From: Acidithiobacillus sp. | Lineage (GTDB): Bacteria; Pseudomonadota; Gammaproteobacteria; Acidithiobacillales; Acidithiobacillaceae | NCBI GenBank assembly: GCA_027365525.1 | Contig: DAHXMJ010000051.1 | Location: 1-35,104, forward strand | DNA: 35,104 bases | Direction of reading: 5' to 3' | Shown here: positions 29,201 through 35,104 of the stretch, piece by piece | How the letters are laid out: each line of letters begins with the position of its first letter | How positions within the stretch are numbered: the stretch's first letter is position 1 | The notes under the pieces: generated by a model | The model's database searches: none | Seen by the model: the letters and a program-made list of their open reading frames with translations, nothing else | Told to the model about the DNA's origin: nothing | Program-made: the position numbers and the translations under genes

Positions 29201-29375
29201 CCTCCTCAAGCCTTTGGCCGTTGCCGTCATGGGCGGACTGCTGCTTTCGGTATTCATGTCCCTATGGCTTGCGCCGGTGATCTACAGTGCATGGATGGGA
29301 AAGCGGAGGGAAAGCCACGATCTGCCCGCGCAGAATGTAGCCCGGGCAGACGCACAAGCTGATAGCAGCAGTTAG
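26265..29375 (+). CDS. RND-family efflux permease
   Basis: 1036 aa AcrB/CusA-type: LPEAVFPNVNFPKVSVLI, duplicated TM/periplasmic architecture, LGGLTAAIGALVDHAIVVVERG, RLRPILMTMLADVLGFLPLVVGVG. Confidence 0.93.
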   Translation: MKRYLALLWENRFSVILSGLFVLGAGWLALQALPEAVFPNVNFPKVSVLINAGNLPVKFMEIEVTQPLEDAAKGEPGVRLVRSQTGNGLTKLHVYFDPNVNPETAYLMLQARLAHIPLPPGARMIVRLMAPNIYPFAEYALVSNHMDSSAMMPTFAFQIRPGLLSVPGVYRVDETGRGWPEVHIALDPLRLAQYHLDARQVVAALRAAQGPFFSGVLNIFHQQFIVATTPRPEDTARLAALTLPLGPPDAQGARTPLALGMLGKVSIGPPPLLRDAAVTGHRHALMIDVLAQSGANEVAVAGAVQKQIAELQAHLPPGVKLIPIYDLSHLISSSLKDVWIALGLGSLIAWLVVLAFLGRLDGALATIVVVPMSLAATFLVLHGLGYSLNIMTLGGLTAAIGALVDHAIVVVERGLHGLHGDLETRRRTALRRAGEILPLMTMATLTSCVIFMPLVFLSGTLGLLFRHMALSIVIALVTSQLVALFITPVLAVWLAGRARLGRRSLGEKWLRRHYSRWLVTGMRRPWLAVPVIVLLAALGWYGLKTLPTAFLPHWDEGIISVPFRTPVGSSVAETTRVGRNLMRVALANPNVARVSLMVGRGLNNAYSTPNKGAISVVLKVKRKESTEEVMRTLHREFRQAAPNLLAVQTVQVMVNRLGDLSGAHAPLEIFLFGSDSATLRKAGGQLAAALRQSSSFQSVVFKSPSAGPEIQVHPSPLAAVYGVTPPVLANQIKARFWGRQAGFLLHGEQILPIRVSLAGQPVTPAGMGELPVRLPGGTYTPLSSVARVQLQGAVPYVTHQNLVPFAYIWLQPKPGEGLAAAAKKAHEVIGTMHFPSGISPVLGGYYRQQAKSFRQMAIILGGALALLLVLLGFQFSSQRAAGAAMIAIALAAPGALLALLSLGVDLDSTAFLGVLLVFAIAVNNVILIFARARQVGGPRPRPAIVALASRQRLRPILMTMLADVLGFLPLVVGVGRGTDLLKPLAVAVMGGLLLSVFMSLWLAPVIYSAWMGKRRESHDLPAQNVARADAQADSSS

Positions 29376-29394
29376 AGTGACATTTGTGCCGGAG

Positions 29395-29707
29395 AATACA
29401 TAGGGTATGGTGCCCACTACCGCTGTGCCAGGATGGCTATCGCGGATCCAGATCAGGAAGTTTGTCCGATCAGTGTCCCGCAAAGGCTGCTCGCCCGACA
29501 ACGCGGCCTGTGAAGACTTTTTTGGGCGGCTCTGGGCGACTCAAAGCCGGATGTTTCTATCGTCAGCAGTGGCGAAACACGAGCATAGTGCAGTTCATCC
29601 AGATGCTCGACGCCCATATCCACTGGTACGATGAAAAACGGCTCAAGCTTTCCCTTGGCTCTCCCAGTCCCCCCGAGTACCGGGAGAGCCCAAGTCTCAC
29701 ATCGTAA
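29395..29707 (+). pseudogene. IS3-family transposase (OrfB) C-terminal remnant, frameshifted
   Basis: PGWLSRIQIRKFVRSVSRKGCSPDNAACEDFFGRLW in one frame and NTSIVQFIQMLDAHIHWYDEKRLKLSLGSPSPPEYRESPSL in another. Confidence 0.85.
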
Positions 29708-29830
29708 ACCAGTCCAGCTTTCCGCCGCATCCCGATCTGGTCAAAGTTGCACGCTGACTGATATTCGAAGATAATTCAACCGGGTGGAAATGTCCCCCGT
29801 CCGTCTACTCCACATCAAGGGTTGAGCTCC

Positions 29831-30325
29831 ATGGGTTTTAACAGCTTTCGAACCTGCCACCTCCGCGCTCTGCTCGCATGGATAAGCGTCGCGCTGCTGA
29901 TAGGTTTCGCGGGTGGCGCCAATGCTGCCGGCATCGCGCAAATCGTCCACGCACGCAAGGCGCACTTCAAGACACTCGGCAGAACCTACAAGTTACTGCG
30001 GGATCAGATAGATCGCTCGCACCCGCATTGGCGCATGGTCCAAGTGGACGCGAGGCAGATTGCCGTGCTCTCCAATTCCCTGTCTACCTGGTTCCCTGCG
30101 GGCAGTGGGAAGGGGCATGGAGTCGGCACCCGGGCGAGCCGGGAAATCTGGGTGAAACCCGCTGCGTTCGCCCAAGCCACGCAGAGAATGCGAATCAGCG
30201 CACAAAACCTGACGCGGGACGCCGCCGATCACAACCTTCACGCGCTAGCACTGGATACCAGGAGACTCGGCCAGTCCTGCGCCAGTTGCCACCGGAGTTT
30301 CCGCTCGCGCAGCAATTTTTGGTGA
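29831..30325 (+). CDS. Cytochrome c' family protein
   Basis: Signal peptide ending GGANAA; four-helix-like sequence with C-terminal heme motif CASCHRSFRSR. Confidence 0.8.
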   Translation: MGFNSFRTCHLRALLAWISVALLIGFAGGANAAGIAQIVHARKAHFKTLGRTYKLLRDQIDRSHPHWRMVQVDARQIAVLSNSLSTWFPAGSGKGHGVGTRASREIWVKPAAFAQATQRMRISAQNLTRDAADHNLHALALDTRRLGQSCASCHRSFRSRSNFW

Positions 30326-30328
30326 AGC

Positions 30329-31003
30329 ATGGTCACTACGGGTAGTGCAGTCCGAAAGCGCGTTCGGGTCTGGGATCTGCCGACAAGGATCTGGCACTGG
30401 AGCATGCTGATCCTGTTCGCGACCTGCTGGTGGACCGCGGACACCGATCACATGCGCTGGCACCTGTACGCCGGCTACGGAGTCCTCGGCCTCGTGTCTT
30501 TTCGGATCGTGTGGGGTTTTTGCGGCGGACAGACTGCCCGGTTCAGCAGTTTCGTTCGCGGGCCCGCAGGCGTTTGGCGCTATGCCCGCAAGCTCCTCGA
30601 GCGCAGTCGCGATGAGTCACTCGGTCACAATCCGCTGGGTGCACTCAGCATCATCGTAATGCTGGGCCTTTTGCTGCTGGAAACGATTCTCGGCCTATTT
30701 GCGGTCAATATCGACGGCGTCTCCTCAGGTCCATTGTCCCAGTGGGTCTCTTTCGAGACTGGACGGCACTTCGCACATTGGCACGCCGACACTTTCAATA
30801 TCCTTTTGCTCCTCATCGGTCTGCATCTCACAGCGATCCTGTTCTACCGCGTGGTCCGCGGAGAGAACCTGGTGTCTGCCATGATTCATGGCTACAAGTC
30901 GCACCGAACACCCGGTGAGACTCCGTATTTCGTGCCACTGTGGCGCGCTGTACTGCTCGCAGCCCCGATTCTTATCGGGATCGTCTTATTGGCGAAAATC
31001 TGA
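30329..31003 (+). CDS. Cytochrome b561-type membrane diheme cytochrome
   Basis: VRVWDLPTRIWHWSMLILFATCWWTAD, HLYAGYGVLGLVSFRIVWGF, GRHFAHWHADTFNILLLLIGLHLTAILFYRVVRGENLVSAMIHG; 3 bp after the cytochrome c' gene. Confidence 0.87.
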   Translation: MVTTGSAVRKRVRVWDLPTRIWHWSMLILFATCWWTADTDHMRWHLYAGYGVLGLVSFRIVWGFCGGQTARFSSFVRGPAGVWRYARKLLERSRDESLGHNPLGALSIIVMLGLLLLETILGLFAVNIDGVSSGPLSQWVSFETGRHFAHWHADTFNILLLLIGLHLTAILFYRVVRGENLVSAMIHGYKSHRTPGETPYFVPLWRAVLLAAPILIGIVLLAKI

Positions 31004-31015
31004 TGGCAGCGGGGT

Positions 31016-31806
31016 TTATAACGAAGAACAAGCGGCCATTTTGACCGGGTCCAGCAGCAGCTTATTACCGTCATTCACTGTCCGATCATCCAGAACGCGC
31101 CCTGAATTCCGCGGATATTGTCTGAAAAACCGCCTGTGCTTTCTCGATTTACCTTTCCCTAACCTTCCTGCACGCCGGAACCCGCTGCGGTTCACGGCGG
31201 AGTCTTTTGTAACGGTTGTTTTGTCAGGCGAACAGGCCCGTCTGCGTCGGCCTTTTGCTGCAGATGATCGAGAATTCTCTTTGACCACCTCCGGATTCTT
31301 AATGCTGGCAATGTCCTTCACGGCCCCGCCGCAGGCCAGACAGGTCCCGATGTCGATGCCCCAATGAAGCGTTTTCAATCGGTACCCGGGTCATCAAGGC
31401 CTGGCACTCAGCCGGCGTTGATGGTTCATCGCGGGTACCGTGGCCTTGCCGCCTCTACTCCGTTTGACCGGGTGACCAAGGCGTGATGTTTGCTGTTCGG
31501 CACAAACACCCCGTGAAAGCCGGTCAGATTGATCCGCGGCTTCGTGGGACCAGTACCGCCGGGCGACTGGATGTGCCGGCATAGGCGTTCGAGCTTTTTA
31601 CGTTCATCGGCACTGGTCGCCACCCAGACAGGCAGCGAACACCCGGCCACTTTGTCCAACCTGTCATCGAACGGCTTGTCGCAGAAAGGCAGGGTTTGCA
31701 GGTGAGAATACCTTGAGCCCCGCGCTGCAGCCACAGCGCAACGCGATAGGTGATGGAAGGCCCCTACAATCCCTCGGGCCGGTGACACTGGTAAAACGAC
31801 CGGCAT
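31016..31806 (-). pseudogene. IS91-family transposase remnant (C-terminal parts, frameshifted, internally deleted)
   Basis: SRYSHLQTLPFCDKPFDDRLDKVAGCSLPVWVATSADERKKLERLCRHI, PKPRINLTGFHGVFVPNSKHHALVT (in a disrupted context) and LHWGIDIGTCLACGGAVKDIASIKNPEVV. Confidence 0.78.
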
Positions 31807-31816
31807 CCCTACCTAG

Positions 31817-32645
31817 ATACTATCGTCACGAGATAGCCAACCAAAGGGTAAGACAGCGGATTTGTACAGCAGCAACGAAGGATGACAGGTTTTTCGCATA
31901 ACGGGTGGCGATCCCCCGCCACCGCCTGAGATGCAGGAACGCGTTCCCGATCAGATGGCGCAGCCTGTAAAGATACTGGTCATACGCTCTGGGTTGTTTA
32001 CGGTTTTTGCGCGGCGGAATAACCGCTTTTGCTCCGTGTTTCCCGACTTTCGCCACGATCGCATCGCTGTCGTAGCCTTTTCCGGCAAGAAGATGCTCCA
32101 TCTGAAACCCTTCAATCAATTTGTCAGCCTCCGCACAATCTGCTCGGGTACCTTCTGTAATAACCGCTCTGAGCGGCATACCATGCGCATCCACGGCCAG
32201 ATGTATCTTTGTGCTGAGCCCCCTTTTGTACGGCTCATGCCCTGATTGCCTCCGCGTGCCCCAGCGGCATGGGGGTGAACCTTGCAATGGCTGGCATCAA
32301 TCATGAGCCATTCGTAATCCGGCTCGACAATGAGCTTTTCCAGCAGGGACTCCCAAATGCCCTGATCGCGCCAGCGGCAAAAACGTCGATGGGTGTTTTT
32401 CCATCCTCCATACGAGGCAGGCAGGTCTCGCCATGGCGCACCCGTGCGAAGAATCCAAAACACCGCATTGATAAATCGACGGTTATCTTGTGCCACTCCA
32501 CCCCAAACACCTGCCCGCCCGGGTAAATGCGGTTCGAGCAGTGCCCAATGCCTGTCCGTAATGTCGTGCCGATGAATGGTTTCTGGCATGCGGTTATAGA
32601 TTCTTTGCGAAAACCATATCCTACCACATCTTGTGACGACAGTAT
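31817..32645 (-). mobile_element. IS5-family (IS427-like group) insertion sequence, apparently complete, 829 bp
   Basis: Terminal inverted repeats ATACTATCGTCACGAGAT / ATACTGTCGTCACAAGAT (16/18); CTAG directly flanks both ends (31813-31816 and 32646-32649). Confidence 0.88.
31826..32589 (-). CDS. IS5-family transposase, OrfA/OrfB joined by -1 frameshift
   Basis: OrfA: DRHWALLEPHLPG...RTGAPWRDLPASYGGWKNTHRRFCRWRDQGIWE...WLMIDASHCKVHPHAAGARGGNQGMSRTKGG; OrfB: GLSTKIHLAVDAHGMPLRAVITEGTRADCAEADKLI. Frames meet at AAAAGGGGG. Confidence 0.88.
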
Positions 32646-32833
32646 CTAGGGATTTTTATGATGAATGACAGGAAAGAACGTCAATGTCTTTCCGCCGATT
32701 TGTCTCTGGAGGGCGACAAAATTGGCATATCGAGCCATGGCGCCTGCCGCTATCCGCCTGAATATTCGTAGCGCCATCTATTGGCGCGGTTATTGCTTTG
32801 TCACCATCACAGTCGCAAAACAGGAGAAGTGCC

Positions 32834-33508
32834 ATGAGAAAGAACTGGCTGATTCCCATGAGTGTCGGAGCTGGCCTGCTGGTTGCTGCAGCAAGCGCCA
32901 ATGCCTCGATTTACTCCGTGATGAATCAAGTTGGCATGTCGGGGAATGTACAGGGAACGACCAATCAATATGGGAATACCACAGGTGGTCTGGGGGTGCG
33001 GGGTAGCCTGTTCTCCCAGGGATTCTTTGGAACGGCCAAGTTCCGCCACCAGTTCGGCCCAGCCTTTGACGGCTATACCGGCGGAGATAGCAATACCTTT
33101 GGGCTCAAGGTGGGATATTTATTCCCGACCAACCCAGTTCTGGCGCTGGGTCCGTACCTGGGCTATGAGTACAACCACTTTGCGGAAAATGATACCTATT
33201 CCGGTTATCACGCCTCCCAAGGACTCGATAACCTCGGCGGAGGGCTGTATGCAGCGGCTTCGTTGCCCTTCGCCAACGTGACGGGGTATTTGGGGTATCT
33301 GGGAGGTGTTTCGGAAACCAGCCACGTCAGCGGGTTTCCGCCACTGCGCTATAATCAGGCCTCCGATCTTCTGCAGATGGGGGTGAACGTGTACTATCCC
33401 CTGATGGCCAACCTGGATTTCTACGTGGGTCTGCATGACGACGACTTTACCGAGGCCGGAGCACCAAATCTGCTCCGGGGGGATGTAGGAATTGGAGCCG
33501 AGTTCTAA
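32834..33508 (+). CDS. Outer-membrane beta-barrel-like secreted protein
   Basis: Signal peptide (LLVAAASANA), alternating amphipathic strands (GTAKFRHQFGPAF, FGLKVGYLF, LDFYVGLHDDDF) and terminal GVGIGAEF-type ending (DVGIGAEF). Confidence 0.65.
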   Translation: MRKNWLIPMSVGAGLLVAAASANASIYSVMNQVGMSGNVQGTTNQYGNTTGGLGVRGSLFSQGFFGTAKFRHQFGPAFDGYTGGDSNTFGLKVGYLFPTNPVLALGPYLGYEYNHFAENDTYSGYHASQGLDNLGGGLYAAASLPFANVTGYLGYLGGVSETSHVSGFPPLRYNQASDLLQMGVNVYYPLMANLDFYVGLHDDDFTEAGAPNLLRGDVGIGAEF

Positions 33509-33532
33509 TCAAACCAGCTGAGGAGGTGTTTG

Positions 33533-33979
33533 ATGCCTCGACATCTGAAGAAAACAGTCCTCTTTGTACTAACGGCTTCAGCGATAGGCTTTGCGGTATC
33601 TGCTCAGGCAGATCCGCTAAATTTCAGCCTGGATCTTGGCGAACCCGGCTATAACATCGGGTTTTCCAACTATCCACAGTATAGCTTTTGGGCACCACCG
33701 CCTGCCTATGGGGAATACTATCAGCAGCCGCTCTATGCCCAGTATTTGATGTGGTACTACTACCCGCAGTACTACTACGAATATTATCCGGCACCGCCAC
33801 CACCACCTCCACCTGGGGCACCGCCGCCTCCGCCTCCTCCGGCGGGAGCACCTCCACCGCCTCCACCGGGAGCGTATTTCTCGGGCTTGGGAGTTCCTCC
33901 GCCACCACCGGGAGGACCACCACCGGGACCACCACCGGGACCACCGCCGGGACCACCGCCGGGAGGGCCACCGAGGTAA
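33533..33979 (+). CDS. Small secreted Tyr/Pro-rich low-complexity protein
   Basis: AGGAGGTG RBS, signal peptide ending AQA, Tyr-rich YLMWYYYPQYYYEYYP followed by poly-Pro/Gly (PPPPPPPGAPPPPPPP...GPPPGPPPGPPPGPPP). Confidence 0.68.
   Translation: MPRHLKKTVLFVLTASAIGFAVSAQADPLNFSLDLGEPGYNIGFSNYPQYSFWAPPPAYGEYYQQPLYAQYLMWYYYPQYYYEYYPAPPPPPPPGAPPPPPPPAGAPPPPPPGAYFSGLGVPPPPPGGPPPGPPPGPPPGPPPGGPPR
33914..33961 (+). repeat. 12-bp tandem repeat (GGACCACCRCCG x4) encoding GPPP units
   Basis: Direct reading of four consecutive 12-mers. Confidence 0.85.
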
Positions 33980-34044
33980 GCGTTTCCATCCACCCCCCAC
34001 GCTAGATCGCCCCGTGGGGGCATCACCTTTGAAGAAAGAAAAAC

Positions 34045-34293
34045 GTGGAAGTAGCCCCCCGCGGCCGTCTCTATCGCCAATGGGCCGTAACACTTGCTGC
34101 TGCCTTGAGCTTGTCTCTGGTGCTCGGTTGTGCCAAGGCATCAGCGCACGTCATAACCTCTTCGCGTTCGGCCTGCGCCTGGCTCGCCAAGGAGTCGTTG
34201 TGGCCCTCATCCACAGCTCTGTTGCTATGGAAAAAATCTGAAAAGACATTATCGATCCACTCCGTCCACTCTCGTCGCAGAGAACTTTTGTAA
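34045..34293 (+). CDS. Small putative lipoprotein ORF, possibly truncated by the adjacent IS3 element
   Basis: TM plus lipobox-like LSLVLGC; stop codon directly abuts the presumed IS end (TAA|TGACCCCC). Confidence 0.3.
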   Translation: MEVAPRGRLYRQWAVTLAAALSLSLVLGCAKASAHVITSSRSACAWLAKESLWPSSTALLLWKKSEKTLSIHSVHSRRRELL

Positions 34294-35104
34294 TGACCCC
34301 CAGAAAAGCTGCACAGCGTATAGTAGGAACAGGAGACAGGGTGTGTACGCTGTGGAAGAGATGGAAACCAGGCGCTGGACGGCGAAGAGTAAGGCGGCAC
34401 TGGTCCTGGAGATACTCCGTGGACAAGGCACGGCTGCAGAGGCCGCACGGCTCCATGATCTGCTCCCCTCAGAGATAGAGAAATGGGTGGAGGAGGCAAA
34501 GGCGGGCATGGAGAATGCCCTGCGGGCGAATCCCCGCGAAGCGTCGGAGCGATACGAAAAAAAGATCAGTGAATTGCAGGCGGCCTATGGAGAGGCCATG
34601 CTGGAGCTGAAAGCGCGAAAAAAATTGTCGGTCCTCCCGGCCTGGAAGAGGACTGATCCTGCAGATACAGGCGGAGATGGTGCAAGAGGGCTGGCAGGTG
34701 GGTTCGCCCAACTGTGCCGCTGGTTTGGGCTGCTACGGCGGACTTTCCGTTATCGGACAGTTTCCTCCGTGCGTGGGGCAAACGCCCAGCTGGCTGCGCG
34801 GATCAGGGCGTTTATTGAACAGCACAGCCATGCTGGATATCGAACCATTGCCCATCATCTGGGGCCCAACAAAAAGACCGTGCAGCGGATCAACCAGAGG
34901 AATGGCTGGCAGGTACGCAAACGTTCCCAGGGATTTCGTCCCCGGGCGCAAAGCCTGCCTTCTGTCGCCAGTCGTCCGAATGAACGCTGGGCGACGGACC
35001 TGACCCGCATCTGGTGCGGGGACCAGAACCGCTGGATGGCGCTGACGGCGGTTATGGACTGTCATACACGGGAACTTCTGGCGTGGCGGCTGACACCAGC
35101 AGGA
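34294..35104 (+). mobile_element. IS3-family insertion sequence, 5' part (runs off window)
   Basis: Presumed left end TGACCCCCAGAAAAGCTGC, followed by OrfA-like HTH and OrfB-like DDE sequence. Confidence 0.75.
34361..35104 (+). CDS. IS3-family transposase (partial; single open frame to window end)
   Basis: METRRWTAKSKAALVLEILRGQGTAAEAARLHDLLPSEIEKWVEEAKAGMENAL (OrfA HTH) ... AGYRTIAHHLG..KKTVQRI...RPNERWATDLTRIWCGDQNRWMALTAVMDCHTRELLAW (DDE). Confidence 0.85.
   Translation, partial: METRRWTAKSKAALVLEILRGQGTAAEAARLHDLLPSEIEKWVEEAKAGMENALRANPREASERYEKKISELQAAYGEAMLELKARKKLSVLPAWKRTDPADTGGDGARGLAGGFAQLCRWFGLLRRTFRYRTVSSVRGANAQLAARIRAFIEQHSHAGYRTIAHHLGPNKKTVQRINQRNGWQVRKRSQGFRPRAQSLPSVASRPNERWATDLTRIWCGDQNRWMALTAVMDCHTRELLAWRLTPAG

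Noticed and set aside
33790-33975. CRISPR-like periodicity of 12-bp repeats
   Set aside because: Contiguous in-frame coding repeats with no unique spacers; no cas genes in the window.
33784-34080. Minus-strand Gly-rich ORF (GGGPGGGPGGG)
   Set aside because: Antisense image of the polyPro/Gly repeat of the plus-strand secreted protein.
1-35104. rRNA, tRNA or CRISPR loci
   Set aside because: None recognised on reading either strand; a tRNAscan/Infernal run would be needed to exclude small RNAs.

Overview
GC-rich chromosomal window, probably from an acidophilic gammaproteobacterium-like host such as Acidithiobacillus (the lineage is inference). It falls into three parts. (1) 1 to ~12.8 kb, housekeeping: yebC(3' end)-ruvC-ruvA-ruvB-ybgC-tolQ-tolR-tolA-tolB on +, queC/queE/cpoB/pal on -, then hemC-hemD-hemB and an orphan TonB-like energy transducer on +. 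(2) ~12.9 to 23.4 kb, an accessory, partly AT-richer segment: an MFS transporter with a phosphate:H+ symporter-like motif, a TonB-dependent receptor, a TPR-sulfotransferase, a Tat-exported phosphoesterase (PF04185-like), a b-type cytochrome and a histidine acid phosphatase (phytase/glucose-1-phosphatase type). Two Pho-box-like direct-repeat sites with correctly spaced -10 elements precede the receptor and the phosphoesterase. I propose this as a candidate PhoB-regulated organic-phosphate scavenging island; it is the most interesting part of the window. (3) ~23.4 to 35.1 kb: a TolC/adaptor/RND efflux operon, then a mobile-element-rich stretch with an IS3-family remnant, a cytochrome c'/b561 pair, an IS91-family remnant, an apparently complete IS5-family element (829 bp, terminal inverted repeats, CTAG flanks, -1 frameshift), an outer-membrane barrel plus Tyr/Pro-rich secreted protein pair, and an IS3-family element running off the right edge. 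All calls come from reading the translations and DNA; no database search was run.
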